From JALNZF01 sp049793155 (GTDB lineage: Bacteria > Nitrospirota > UBA9217), in the NCBI GenBank assembly GCA_049793155.1, contig JBARBN010000053.1:1-64000 (forward strand): a stretch of 64,000 nucleotides of DNA, in the 5' to 3' direction. A model generated the notes under the pieces. That model worked only from the letters and a program-made list of their open reading frames with translations, was not told where the DNA came from and ran no database searches. Positions 36,432 to 44,897 of this stretch are shown piece by piece. Each line of letters starts with the position of its first letter. Positions within the stretch are counted from its first letter, which is position 1. The position numbers and the translations under genes were made by a program.

Positions 36432-36908
36432 CTAATTCCACGCCGTATTTTTGATCCGCCGGAGATTCGCAGAAGAACTATGCTCATGATCGAGCGGGGA
36501 GACGAAAAAGACAAGGGCAATAAGGTTCTTGATATGGTCAAGCTCGATCCGTTCAGTATATGCCGTCATGGCCTTTTCCAGCAATTCTTCCCGCTGGTCC
36601 TCGGAGATGATGCCGAGGTGGGTGAGTTTTGATACAAAACCAAAAGCTTCAACAGTAAAACGTTCGCGTTCTTCCCGGTTCATCGTCCTCATCCGTATGG
36701 AAGACGCCTTCAGTTCCCGTGTGATGAGGCTTTCTGATTGGTTCTGTACGAGGGTCTGCATGAGTGTGAGCGCAGCGTCAGCTTCAGTGATCCGGAAACC
36801 GCTGTTCAGCAGAGTTTGCATGATCTTGCCTTCGTTATCGAACAACTCCTGTTTATTTCGAACCTGGCCCGCGATAAGCGAGACGAGGTCCATCATCTGT
36901 TCGTCCAA
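36432..36908 (-). CDS. smg: Smg/DUF494 family protein
   Basis: A 158-residue protein of the DUF494/Smg family, found between dprA and topA in many bacteria as in this window. It is helical and acidic, with the pattern MDLVSLIAGQ, LLNSGFRITEADAALTLMQTL and FGFVSKLTHLGIIS. Function is not established. The start is TTG at 36908 with AGGAG 6 bp upstream. Confidence 0.88.
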   Translation of the reverse strand: MDEQMMDLVSLIAGQVRNKQELFDNEGKIMQTLLNSGFRITEADAALTLMQTLVQNQSESLITRELKASSIRMRTMNREERERFTVEAFGFVSKLTHLGIISEDQREELLEKAMTAYTERIELDHIKNLIALVFFVSPLDHEHSSSANLRRIKNTAWN

Positions 36909-36930
36909 AAAAATCTCCTTTGTGTTTACT

Positions 36931-36997
36931 CCAGAGGCACAGAGAAAATTCTTATCAATTCAAAAATACTTTTCTCCGTGTCTCGGCGTCTCTGCGG
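36931..36997. repeat. Inverted repeat between dprA and smg
   Basis: CCAGAGGCACAGAGAAAA at 36931-36948 is mirrored by TTTTCTCCGTGTCTCGGCGTCTCTGCGG at 36970-36997 in part; the core AGAGAAAA/TTTTCT and the outer CAGAG/CTCTG pair. It lies just upstream of the smg start. Confidence 0.55.
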
Positions 36998-37022
36998 TAG
37001 ATCATGACTTTTTACGACCGTT

Positions 37023-38156
37023 TCAATCTTCCCGAACAAAATACTTCCCCGGAAGCTGTTTCGTCAGTCCTTTCAACTCCAGATTGATCAGGACTCCGCT
37101 CAGTTTCCCGGCATTGGCGCCGCTTTCCTTCATAATGATGTCAATGTGCTTCGGTTCATTCGTAATACAGCAAAGCACGGTTGTTTCTTCCCGGGTAAGC
37201 GCAGGCAGGGGGCGGGCAGATATGGCTGAACCATTATCCTGCTTGTCCATCCCAAGGTTCCTCAGGATATCTTCGACGCCTTCCACGAGGATCGCGCCCT
37301 GCTTGATCAGGCTATTCGTGCCCTTGCTGGTTAACGAGCCGATGTTCCCCGGTACGGCATAAAGCTTGCGGCCCTGTTCGAGCGTGTACTTAGCGGTGAT
37401 GAGCGAGCCGCTGTCCTCGGCAGCCTCGATGATGACGGTTCCCCGCGACAGCCCACTGATGATCCGATTCCTCGCCGGGAAGTAGCCCGACTCGGGTTGC
37501 GTGCCAAAAGGGTTCTCAGTCACCACGGCTCCACGCCCCGCCTGGATGATCTCTTCCATCAGTCCTTTGTTCTCGGGCGGATACACGACGTCAATACCGC
37601 ATCCGAGCACTGCTATGGTCCGGCCTTTTGCCGCAAGCGAACCACGATGCGCCTGGGTGTCGATCCCCCTCGCCATGCCGCTGACAATAGTAAAGCCCGC
37701 CGAGGAAAGTTCTGATGCGATCCGTCGCGTGACGGTCATCCCATAGTGAGTGGGTTTACGGGTTCCGACGATCGCGATGGAGTTCCTGTCTTGTACCTGC
37801 AGCTCGCCTTTCACATACAGGTAGGGTGGCGAATCCGGTGCATGCCTGAGGCTTTCGGGATACGCAGGGCTGTCGGCGGTCACGATCGCAACGTTCGCTT
37901 CAGCCGCTTTCGCGACCTCCTGTTTCGCATGCTCCTGCCAGGGGAAGGACCCAATCGCCGCGGCGACCTTTTCGGACAGCATGCCGATCTTTTGAAGGTC
38001 CTCACGAGAGGCGAAGAGCGCACGCTCCGGTGAACCGAAAAGGCTGACAAGTTTCCTGAACGTGATGCGTCCGACCCCCGGAACGCTGCTGAGTCCTATC
38101 CAAGTAAGGGCACGATCGGAATTATCTTGTATGAGGCTGTCCGTGTGTGTACTCAT
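37023..38156 (-). CDS. dprA: DNA processing protein DprA/Smf
   Basis: Binds incoming single-stranded DNA and loads RecA during transformation; also present in non-competent bacteria. The 377-residue product has an N-terminal SAM-like helical part (VPGVGRITFRKLVSLFG), the Rossmann-like DprA domain (IAIVGTRKPT, SGMARGIDTQAHRGSL, VLGCGIDVVYPPEN, NRIISGLSRG), and a C-terminal winged-helix domain (residues about 320-377). It is the first gene of the leftward group and has a good promoter 20-47 bp upstream. Confidence 0.95.
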   Translation of the reverse strand: MSTHTDSLIQDNSDRALTWIGLSSVPGVGRITFRKLVSLFGSPERALFASREDLQKIGMLSEKVAAAIGSFPWQEHAKQEVAKAAEANVAIVTADSPAYPESLRHAPDSPPYLYVKGELQVQDRNSIAIVGTRKPTHYGMTVTRRIASELSSAGFTIVSGMARGIDTQAHRGSLAAKGRTIAVLGCGIDVVYPPENKGLMEEIIQAGRGAVVTENPFGTQPESGYFPARNRIISGLSRGTVIIEAAEDSGSLITAKYTLEQGRKLYAVPGNIGSLTSKGTNSLIKQGAILVEGVEDILRNLGMDKQDNGSAISARPLPALTREETTVLCCITNEPKHIDIIMKESGANAGKLSGVLINLELKGLTKQLPGKYFVRED

Positions 38157-38175
38157 TCCGCACTTAAGGTTAGGA

Positions 38176-38203
38176 ATTATACAGTCTCAGGGAGGATAGT
38201 CAA
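38176..38203 (-). promoter_or_regulatory. Sigma70-type promoter of dprA and downstream genes
   Basis: On the minus strand, TTGACT (38203-38198), a 16-bp spacer and TATAAT (38181-38176), about 20 bp before the dprA ATG. It may drive all genes down to argB. Confidence 0.7.
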
Positions 38204-38769
38204 GATTTTTTTTCAGACCTATATCAAGGATGACGTCGTAACATCCAATTGCGCATTATGTCGCTGCGGGAAAAAATATACGATATTCTATTAAATGCCG
38301 ATGGGGTTTCAACGTACGCAAGGTTCTCCGAAAGTTCCCTTATGAGTCGGAACCGAAAACAACCGGGCGGCAAATGTGCGGTAAGGACGCTCCTTCTTGC
38401 ACTCAGGCTGTACCATCATCCACCAGACGATCAGGATTCTTTAAATATAATACCGGAAGCGCGGTTTCGCCCTCTTCAGAGGCATGTTCACTGTTTAGAT
38501 AATTTTATGAAACGATGATTTAGAACGCTGTTTTTTTGCATATTTGATAAAATATCATGATGTTTAGCATTCCTGCAAAAAATTAGTCTTGCAGCTGCCT
38601 TTAAATTCAATGTGATATCTTTGGCACGTAGGATGCAAGTACTATGAGGACGAAATGTAAGTTTTTCCAGCATGCAGACGATAATTATAAGACCCCTAAA
38701 TCATCAGATCGTTGTCGAGCCAAATTATTCCCGATTGTTGCGTTTTTCCCGGCAAGTTGGGGCTATTTT

Positions 38770-38806
38770 TTGACTTCATAGTTGCAAATATTATTAACAA
38801 TGCAAC
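38770..38806 (+). promoter_or_regulatory. Promoter with overlapping inverted repeat upstream of the porin
   Basis: TTGACT at 38770-38775, 16-bp spacer, TATTAA at 38792-38797. The repeat GTTGCA (38781-38786) and TGCAAC (38801-38806) brackets the -10 box and could be an operator. The 5' leader would be about 105 nt, ending in AAGGAGG before the ATG. Confidence 0.45.
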
Positions 38807-38910
38807 AATATGGTCCTGTTTTTTTAGTTCTAATTGCGTGAGGAGGTGAACGGGAACGATAGGTATCTGACATATATCTCGGTTTTAAAATTAAAAGGAG
38901 GCATTCGGTA

Positions 38911-40335
38911 ATGAAAAAAGTACTTCTGGTAGCAATGTCGTTCGTCCTTCTGACCGCAGGCTTTGCAACGGCTGCTGATGAGACCTCATGGCTTGAGATC
39001 GGCGGTGATTACCAATACAGGTTCGATTCGGTCAAAGGTACCGTACACGAATATTATAATTTCCAGGATGTTCTGCCCTGGCAGCTCGGAGGGATGACGA
39101 CACCGCCGCCGGCCACCGTAAAAAGCTACGATGTCAAGAACGATTCGCTCATGACGAACCGTTTCGGTCTGAACTTAAAAGCAAACGCCATGGAAGACGT
39201 GAGTGTCAAGGCTCGCCTTATCATGTACAAAGTGTGGGGTCATGAGACCTCGGGGCCTGCTGACGGCGCCTTCTTCTCGGACAGGGCAACGGGGCCGAAC
39301 GACGGCACGGTCGGCCACATACCCGAGGACAACACGCTACGCGTAGATTATGCCTATGCCACCGTAAGCAATATCGGACAGCTGCCCCTCTGGTTCTCCG
39401 TCGGCAGGAGGCCGACCACGGGCGGCGTCCCCACGAACTTAAAAAATAATGAAGAAAAGACCGGCAGCGCGGGCGTACCCGCCATCATGGTCGACTACGC
39501 ATTCGACGGCGCTACCGTAGGCTATGCTCCGGATATAGAGGTAATGCCGGGCGCGTTCGTAAAACTCTGCTACGGCAAGGGTTTTGACAGCGGTTTTACT
39601 ACGCCGACCGGTTCCTCTCTTAAGGACACGTCTTTTTACGGTGTAATGGCTTCGTTGTATGACACTGAGAGCCTGAAGGCGCAAGTGCAGTATCAGAAAG
39701 GCGCGCACATTTTCGATGCGCCTTCCGACGGCAGTGCCCTGACCGGGCCCGTACGGCACAACCTTGGCGACATCGACTGGATTGGCGGCGTTGTCATGGG
39801 GAAAGTTCACGACCTTAACCTGTTTTTGTCCGCCGCTCAAAGCAAGACCCATCCTAATGATGAGCTGTTCCAGGTCGATGCCGGTCCGTTCGGCCTTGTT
39901 CCTGTTGCCGGCCTGATGTACGATGCAGGCAGTAATGCGGAAAGCCGTACCGGCACAGCCGTGTATATCGGCGGACGTTATGACATCGAATCCCTGAACA
40001 CGAAGATCGGCGTAGAGTACAACCAGGGATCAAAAAACTGGATCGGCATGGTTCCGGCCGCAGACGACGTCTGGACGAGCAAACTCGGAACCCGCGGCAG
40101 TGTCTACGAAATCTATGTCATCCAGGAGCTGAAGAACCAGCGCATTTCCAAGAAGGGAAAGGCCTTCTTCAAGGTCGGCTATCAGTCCTACAAGTTCGAC
40201 TATACGGGCAGCAACAACTGGGTCGGAGCCCCGAAGAAGATCTCAGACCTGGCAACCAGCCCCGCGAATGCCCAGATGCTGGCGCCGGTCGAAAAGGCGA
40301 CGGATATCTACTTGACGTTCGAGGTCAGATTCTAA
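38911..40335 (+). CDS. Outer-membrane porin, DUF3373-like
   Basis: A 474-residue exported protein with a signal peptide ending near ATAA. It begins with WLEIGGDYQYRFDSVKG and shows strands alternating polar and hydrophobic residues, ending in ATDIYLTFEVRF with a C-terminal Phe. The features DNTLRVDYAYATVSNI and WFSVGRRPTTGG are typical of DUF3373 porins found in cytochrome-rich anaerobes. The substrate is unknown. AAGGAGG precedes ATG by 12 bp, slightly far. The gene is flanked by its own promoter and terminator and is probably monocistronic. Confidence 0.8.
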   Translation: MKKVLLVAMSFVLLTAGFATAADETSWLEIGGDYQYRFDSVKGTVHEYYNFQDVLPWQLGGMTTPPPATVKSYDVKNDSLMTNRFGLNLKANAMEDVSVKARLIMYKVWGHETSGPADGAFFSDRATGPNDGTVGHIPEDNTLRVDYAYATVSNIGQLPLWFSVGRRPTTGGVPTNLKNNEEKTGSAGVPAIMVDYAFDGATVGYAPDIEVMPGAFVKLCYGKGFDSGFTTPTGSSLKDTSFYGVMASLYDTESLKAQVQYQKGAHIFDAPSDGSALTGPVRHNLGDIDWIGGVVMGKVHDLNLFLSAAQSKTHPNDELFQVDAGPFGLVPVAGLMYDAGSNAESRTGTAVYIGGRYDIESLNTKIGVEYNQGSKNWIGMVPAADDVWTSKLGTRGSVYEIYVIQELKNQRISKKGKAFFKVGYQSYKFDYTGSNNWVGAPKKISDLATSPANAQMLAPVEKATDIYLTFEVRF

Positions 40336-40467
40336 ACTCGACGGACGCGCGCAGAAATGACATGTCACAAACTGAAAGTAAAAACTATTGGGCAAATGTT
40401 CTGAACGCAAAAATGAAAGTTGATAAGAAGTAGTATAGGTTATAGAAGCTATATTGCAGTTCCCCTC

Positions 40468-40497
40468 AGCCCCGGATGGCATTGTGCCTCCGGGGCT
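40468..40497 (+). terminator. Terminator after the porin
   Basis: AGCCCCGGA (40468-40476) and TCCGGGGCT (40489-40497) form a 9-bp GC-rich stem with a 12-base loop, followed by TCCTTGCTT. The T run is weak. The rest of the 383-bp gap (40336-40718) shows no gene. Confidence 0.7.
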
Positions 40498-40718
40498 TCC
40501 TTGCTTCAGTGAGCGAAGTCCCGTATTGCGGTCAGCTGCACGCGTATCATTTTTTGCATCCATTGCTTATTGATTGTTGTTGCGAGTGGTAGTACTATAA
40601 ATACCAGCTGTATAATGATCTTAGAATTTCAAGCTTCGATCCCCACTCACAGATTTTCAATATGGAAGAGATCAAGGTCTTTCGAATAATTGCTGGTAGG
40701 AGCATCAAAGTCATCATT

Positions 40719-41330
40719 ATGCAGAATGTGATTAAAGCGGTCCTTTTTGATTTTGGCGGTGTGATCGCAGATGAGGGTTTTTGGAAAGGACTTCAGGCCA
40801 TTGGGAAGGAGAGCGGGCTCGATCCCGATGACTTTTTCCGGACGGTTGATGCGCTCATTTACGAGACGGGGTATCTTGTCGGCAGGGCGGACGAAGCCTC
40901 GTTCTGGAACGCGGTAAGGACCAAGGCCGGTATCCGCGGGACTGACGCCGAGCTTACAAGCGAGATCATGAGGCGATTCGTGCTCAGACCGCCTATGATC
41001 GCGTCCGTAGATCACCTGAGGCAAAAGGGGTTCATTGTTGCCCTGTTGAGCGATCAGACGGACTGGCTCGACGAAATAGACGGGCAAACTGCGCTCTTCC
41101 AGCACTTCGATGCAATATTCAACTCCTTCTACACCCATAAAAGCAAACGTGATGCGTCCGTGTTCCGGGATGTATGCAGTGCTCTGGGTGTTAAGGCTGG
41201 AGAAACGCTTTTTGTCGATGACAATATCGATCACATCAAACGGGCGCGGGGGCAGGGACTTCAGACGATTCATTTTACGGGAATAGACGAATACAACAAG
41301 CAGATCGGGAATTTCATCGATTTAGAATGA
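40719..41330 (+). CDS. HAD-superfamily hydrolase, subfamily IA
   Basis: A 203-residue phosphatase-type protein. Motif I is VLFDFGGVI, in which the second Asp is replaced by Gly (DFGG rather than DFDG), a variant common in the YihX-like group. Motif II is ALLSDQTDW, motif III Lys is in THKSKRD, and motif IV is FVDDNIDHIKRARGQG. The substrate is unknown. ATG 40719 is chosen because family members begin just before IKAVLFDFGG; an ATG at 40662 in frame has no SD either. Confidence 0.85.
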   Translation: MQNVIKAVLFDFGGVIADEGFWKGLQAIGKESGLDPDDFFRTVDALIYETGYLVGRADEASFWNAVRTKAGIRGTDAELTSEIMRRFVLRPPMIASVDHLRQKGFIVALLSDQTDWLDEIDGQTALFQHFDAIFNSFYTHKSKRDASVFRDVCSALGVKAGETLFVDDNIDHIKRARGQGLQTIHFTGIDEYNKQIGNFIDLE

Positions 41331-41338
41331 GACAGTAT

Positions 41339-41428
41339 CACGAATGACACTAATAGGACTTACACTCATAAAACCGGGAGCTTGTATATTTTAATTTGTG
41401 ACTTTCGGATTATTTGTGTAATTCGTGT
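41339..41428. repeat. Imperfect inverted repeat downstream of the HAD gene
   Basis: CACGAATGACACTAAT at 41339-41354 is mirrored by ATTATTTGTGTAATTCGTG at 41409-41427. It lies between two converging genes. Confidence 0.45.
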
Positions 41429-41470
41429 AACGTGTTAAAGTTTTGGTCCCGGCTTGTCCTATCCCGGATT

Positions 41471-42019
41471 TTACAAACCAAGGGCCTTTCTTGCCAACTC
41501 CACCAACCCGAAAACCTTCAAGTCCACGAGCGTACCGTTGATTTGCGCGGTGCGGAGATAATCCTGTACGTTCTGGATCGGAACCTCCATCACATCGATG
41601 ATCTCGTTGTCGTCTCCACCATTCTTGCCTACATGGACAAGTTCCGTGCACAGATAGGCACGGAGCGCTTCGGTCGAAGCTCCCGTTGAGATCGGTCCTT
41701 CAGCAAGAAATTCTATTTTCCCCGCGGACCATCCCGTTTCCTCGATCAGCTCGCGCTTCGCTGCGGATTCCATTGATTCACCGGACTCCACAAGTCCCGC
41801 AGGGAGTTCGATTACGTCCCGGCCCATAGGCGGCCGGAACTGTTTTTCAAGAATGACGTTATGGTCAGGCGTGACGGCGACCATCACCACGATGCCGCTG
41901 ACACCGACGCGCTCGAGGGCCTCCCAGGTTCGAACCGCTCCGCGAGCATCGCGATAGGTGATCTCCACCGCGCTCATGAAATTACCTTTCCAGACGGTTT
42001 TTTTACTGATGATTTCCAT
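41471..42019 (-). CDS. Nudix hydrolase, ADP-ribose pyrophosphatase-like
   Basis: A 182-residue protein with a complete Nudix box: GLVESGESMESAAKRELIEETGW matches Gx5Ex7REUxEExGU (written in parts: GLVESGE, KRELIEETGW). The N-terminal strand pattern and length fit ADP-ribose pyrophosphatases (NudF-like), which hydrolyse ADP-ribose and related sugar nucleotides. A YkgJ-family gene lies upstream on the same strand, separated by an inverted repeat. Confidence 0.88.
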   Translation of the reverse strand: MEIISKKTVWKGNFMSAVEITYRDARGAVRTWEALERVGVSGIVVMVAVTPDHNVILEKQFRPPMGRDVIELPAGLVESGESMESAAKRELIEETGWSAGKIEFLAEGPISTGASTEALRAYLCTELVHVGKNGGDDNEIIDVMEVPIQNVQDYLRTAQINGTLVDLKVFGLVELARKALGL

Positions 42020-42029
42020 AGATCAAGAT

Positions 42030-42134
42030 TTACCACAGAGGCAAGGAGACACAGAAAAATTCAAAAAAAAGATCGAGAAGGAATCTGTTCCCGTCTCGTA
42101 TTTCTCCAAGTCTCTGGGTCTCAGCGGTGAATTG
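42030..42134. repeat. Imperfect inverted repeat upstream of the Nudix gene
   Basis: TACCACAGAGGCAAGGAGAC near 42031 is mirrored by TCTCCAAGTCTCTGGGTCTC and CAGCGGTGA near 42104-42132. It lies directly upstream of the Nudix start in the leftward direction. Confidence 0.5.
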
Positions 42135-42137
42135 GGG

Positions 42138-42749
42138 TTACAACCATTTCTTCAAATCCAGCGTCAACGCCGCGGGAATGATGGTATCAACTTCGCGGAG
42201 CCGCTTTCGGCCGGCCTTTATAAACATGGCCTTCTGCAATTTCTTTTCTTCCGCATAGTGGTCGAAGATGGGGAAATCGGCTTCGGGAATGTCTTTTGTA
42301 AAAAGTCCGCAGCCTGCGAGCTGCACAGCGCGGCGCGGGCCGCGGATGGTCGGACCGAAGATGCGACAGATGTGCGGCCGCTGGTTATAGATCAGACATG
42401 AGCCGTTCTCGAGCGCCGGGCAGGACATCTTTGCCGATCTGCGGGAGATCGAGTCGATGGCGGGCAGCGTTTTGAGCAGCGGATCTTTGCGGGAAAAGGC
42501 CTTTTTCTTTTCCAGGATATCGATCTGTTCATTGGCCTTTGCGAGTACCCGTTCCCTGATAGGCGCGGGGAGCTGTTTCAGTGCGTCGCGAAGATAGATC
42601 GCGTCGAGAAGAGTGATGTCGAAGAAGCCGACTGAACAGCACTCATGGCACCCTTGTTTGCAGCCGACACCGTGTTTTGAAGCGGCCTTGGAGAAGACCG
42701 TGTTTGATCTTTCGAGGAACTGTCCGTATTTTTTGATGATTCGGTTCAT
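42138..42749 (-). CDS. YkgJ-family cysteine cluster protein
   Basis: A 203-residue protein with cysteines arranged CKQGCHECC near residue 30, CPALENGSCLIYNQRPHICRIFGP and one more Cys in LAGCGLF. This is the pattern of the YkgJ/UPF0153 zinc- or iron-binding family. The biochemical role is uncertain; some relatives act as protein methylases. A promoter with an inverted repeat lies just upstream. Confidence 0.82.
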   Translation of the reverse strand: MNRIIKKYGQFLERSNTVFSKAASKHGVGCKQGCHECCSVGFFDITLLDAIYLRDALKQLPAPIRERVLAKANEQIDILEKKKAFSRKDPLLKTLPAIDSISRRSAKMSCPALENGSCLIYNQRPHICRIFGPTIRGPRRAVQLAGCGLFTKDIPEADFPIFDHYAEEKKLQKAMFIKAGRKRLREVDTIIPAALTLDLKKWL

Positions 42750-42781
42750 TGCACAATACCTTTCTGTAAATAGTGTTGTGG

Positions 42782-42811
42782 ATTATACGGGCTTGACAGT
42801 ACGTTTGTCAA
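42782..42811 (-). promoter_or_regulatory. Promoter with inverted repeat over -35, upstream of the YkgJ-family gene
   Basis: On the minus strand TTGACA (42811-42806), 18-bp spacer, TATAAT (42787-42782). The -35 is one half of TTGAC-N9-GTCAA, which may be a protein-binding site. Confidence 0.6.
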
Positions 42812-42890
42812 TATGAAGCGTACTATCGGGGAAAGAGCAGGGGGTGTGGACCGGATTAGAAAGGTTGTAAGCGGTGTTTCGAGCTGCCTT

Positions 42891-43703
42891 TTACATCCTT
42901 TGCCTCACCGCTTCATAAAGTACCGCTGCTGCGGAGACGGCAACATTCAAAGAGTCGATCGCTTCCACCATGGGAATACGAACGCGAAGGTCGACTTCAG
43001 CCATGATGTCCTGCGGTAGTCCGGCGCCTTCCTGTCCTAGAACGATCACGGTCGGTTTTTTGAGGTCGAGAGCAAAGTGGGACTTGTCGCCGGTCACGAC
43101 GGCTGCGATTGTTTGAAAACCCCTCTGCTTGCACAGCTTCAAGAATTCGTTCGCGTTCCCGACGCGCACCACGGGAAGCCGGAGGATGCTGCCCATTGAT
43201 GCCCTTATTGCCTTGGCGCTGTAGGGATCAACGGTACTGGGCGCCAGCACTATGCCGGCCGCGCCCACGGCCTCGACCGTTCTGATGATAGTGCCGAGGT
43301 TGCCCGGGTCCTGAAGCTGATGGCAAATGATAATGAGCTTTGAGGCATGATCGAAGAGCTCATCTTCGCTGTGTTCCTTCATCTTAACGATCGCCATCAC
43401 CGGCTGAGGGGTTTTACTCTCCGATATTGCGTCTACAAGTCTTTCAGCGATCCAGAGAATATCGATGGATCTGGCCTCCGCCAGCTTGAGCACACCTTTG
43501 CCATGATGTTGAACAAGAGCTGGCGAGGCCACGACCGTGGTAACGCCGACCTTGTCCCGAAGCGCCTCTTCGACCATTTTAACGCCTTCGATCAAAAAGA
43601 CCTGTTCCTTTCTCCGGAATTTTGGATCGGACAGGGCGCGCAGGTATTTTATAATGCTGTTGTCTTTGCTCGTGATCGGCTTATGAGGGCTGGATTGCTG
43701 CAT
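42891..43703 (-). CDS. SpoU/TrmH-family RNA 2'-O-ribose methyltransferase
   Basis: A 270-residue SPOUT methyltransferase. It has an N-terminal substrate-binding domain of the SpoU_sub_bind type (FLIEGVKMVEEALRD) and the three SpoU motifs: QDPGNLGTIIRTVEAVGA, VIVLGQEGAGLPQ and SLNVAVSAAAVLYEA. It probably methylates a 23S rRNA residue, as RlmB-like proteins do; the exact target cannot be told. ATG 43703 is chosen because it gives a normal N-terminus; the frame continues upstream by 18 codons. Confidence 0.9.
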   Translation of the reverse strand: MQQSSPHKPITSKDNSIIKYLRALSDPKFRRKEQVFLIEGVKMVEEALRDKVGVTTVVASPALVQHHGKGVLKLAEARSIDILWIAERLVDAISESKTPQPVMAIVKMKEHSEDELFDHASKLIIICHQLQDPGNLGTIIRTVEAVGAAGIVLAPSTVDPYSAKAIRASMGSILRLPVVRVGNANEFLKLCKQRGFQTIAAVVTGDKSHFALDLKKPTVIVLGQEGAGLPQDIMAEVDLRVRIPMVEAIDSLNVAVSAAAVLYEAVRQRM

Positions 43704-43834
43704 GGAAGAGAGTATAACATAAACAGGTGGGAGTGCGAACAGGAAATTCTCGCGCAATCATGGAGACACGGAAACCGGATGGCAGGACAATTTCTTGAAG
43801 ATGCGTACAATGGTTTCGGCATGTCCGGGTTAGG

Positions 43835-44107
43835 TTAGATCTTCATCGTCCTGAAGGCTTCCCGGTACTGCTGCTCCAGTTCCTGCCATTTCTTAAGTGA
43901 ATCGTAACTGCTCTGCCAGGCAGCATAGTCGTCTTTAAATTCAAGACGGTCTATCAATTTATTGTCCAGGAGTTCCTGAATAAAAACCTCGGTGGTCTTA
44001 TTATGCTTCCGCTCCAGGATGCCGAGTGACTTTTGGATCCTCTGGATGGTATTCTTACATAAGTTCAGTTCCCGAGCAAGGGATATCTCATATTCATCGT
44101 ATGGCAT
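43835..44107 (-). CDS. Short hypothetical protein, helical
   Basis: A 90-residue protein, acidic and helical, with a possible coiled coil in the second half (DDYAAWQSSYDSLKKWQELEQQYREAF in parts). GGAGGAG lies 4 bp before ATG 44107, which supports its being real. The N-terminus (YEISLARELNLCKNTIQRIQKSLG) recalls a helix-turn-helix-like stretch, but this is uncertain. Function unknown. Confidence 0.6.
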   Translation of the reverse strand: MPYDEYEISLARELNLCKNTIQRIQKSLGILERKHNKTTEVFIQELLDNKLIDRLEFKDDYAAWQSSYDSLKKWQELEQQYREAFRTMKI

Positions 44108-44317
44108 GACTCTCCTCCAACTCTTGATTAAAATTGCTTACCACGGATTTTCACCGAGGGAGGCACACAGAGATATACAAATGCAAAGAATCTTCATAGG
44201 GAGATCGATCCTTTTATCTTCCCCGGGTGTTAGCTATCCTCGGCAATTACGCACAGCTGTCTGCCATGAACTGATTAAAAGTAGTTCAAATGACCGTAAA
44301 AAACAAGGAAATAATAT

Positions 44318-44348
44318 ACTTGACAAAATTGGTCAAGTTTGTTATGTT
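44318..44348 (+). promoter_or_regulatory. Promoter of the iron-sulphur cluster operon, with inverted repeat over the -35
   Basis: TTGACA at 44320-44325, 17-bp spacer, TATGTT at 44343-44348. The -35 lies in ACTTGAC-N7-GTCAAGT (44318-44338), a likely operator for the Rrf2 regulator encoded next. The rest of the 315-bp gap has a fragment of an intergenic repeat near 44141-44175 and nothing else seen. Confidence 0.6.
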
Positions 44349-44422
44349 TTCATTGAATGATAGTGAAGACAGAATCAGTCCTCTTTGATGAGGGGATGGG
44401 CCTTCACCGGTAGATATAAAGT

Positions 44423-44896
44423 ATGAAACTGTCAACAAAAGGTAAATACGGCGTCCGGGCCGTGTTTGAGATCGCAAGGCACTACGGCAAGGGACCAATT
44501 TCGATCAAGGAGATCGCAGAGCGGCAGGGAATTTCGTTCTCCTACCTCGAACAGATCCTGCATAAACTCGGCAAGGCCGGATTGATCGAGAGCGTTCGCG
44601 GTCCCGCAGGGGGATATTTGCTTGCGCGCAAGCCGTTGGAACTGACGATAGGTGATATTGTGCGCGTGCTGGAAGGCCCGATAGCCCTTTCTCATTGTTT
44701 GGAGCCCGGAGAATCGGCTGATTGCTGCCAGACCGACGATTGTGTCGCCAGAATGGTTTGGGCCAAGGTGGGCGCAAAAATTGAGGAAGCGCTTGACAGC
44801 ATCAGCTTTCATGATCTCCTGCAGCAGCATCGGAAAGAACCGATGCTCCTGAAAGCGAGGAGAAAAACGGTTTTGGCGGGAAAGGGGGCATGTTGA
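44423..44896 (+). CDS. Rrf2-family transcriptional regulator, IscR-like
   Basis: A 157-residue DNA-binding protein. It begins MKLSTKGKYGVRAVFEIA, has a winged helix-turn-helix (IKEIAERQGISFSYLEQILHKLGKAGLI in parts; VRGPAGGYLLA in the wing), and a cysteine-rich segment C-x8-C-C-x4-C near residues 92-108 that could bind an Fe-S cluster as in IscR. It precedes iscS by 1 bp and probably autoregulates through the inverted repeat in its promoter. Confidence 0.92.
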   Translation: MKLSTKGKYGVRAVFEIARHYGKGPISIKEIAERQGISFSYLEQILHKLGKAGLIESVRGPAGGYLLARKPLELTIGDIVRVLEGPIALSHCLEPGESADCCQTDDCVARMVWAKVGAKIEEALDSISFHDLLQQHRKEPMLLKARRKTVLAGKGAC

Positions 44897-44897
44897 A

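Larger units (their letters stand above)
38157..38910. other. 754-bp intergenic region between dprA and the porin
   Basis: Contains the dprA promoter on the minus strand and the porin promoter region on the plus strand. Between them is an 89-codon open frame at 38249-38518 (MRIMSLREKIYDIL...) without a good SD or recognised motif. The remaining part is AT-rich, with no RNA gene that I can identify. Confidence 0.6.

Noticed and set aside
38249..38518. 89-codon open frame starting MRIMSLREKIYDIL in the dprA-porin gap
   Set aside because: No convincing SD, no recognised motif, and an unusual composition in the second half. It could be a remnant, but support is too weak to call.
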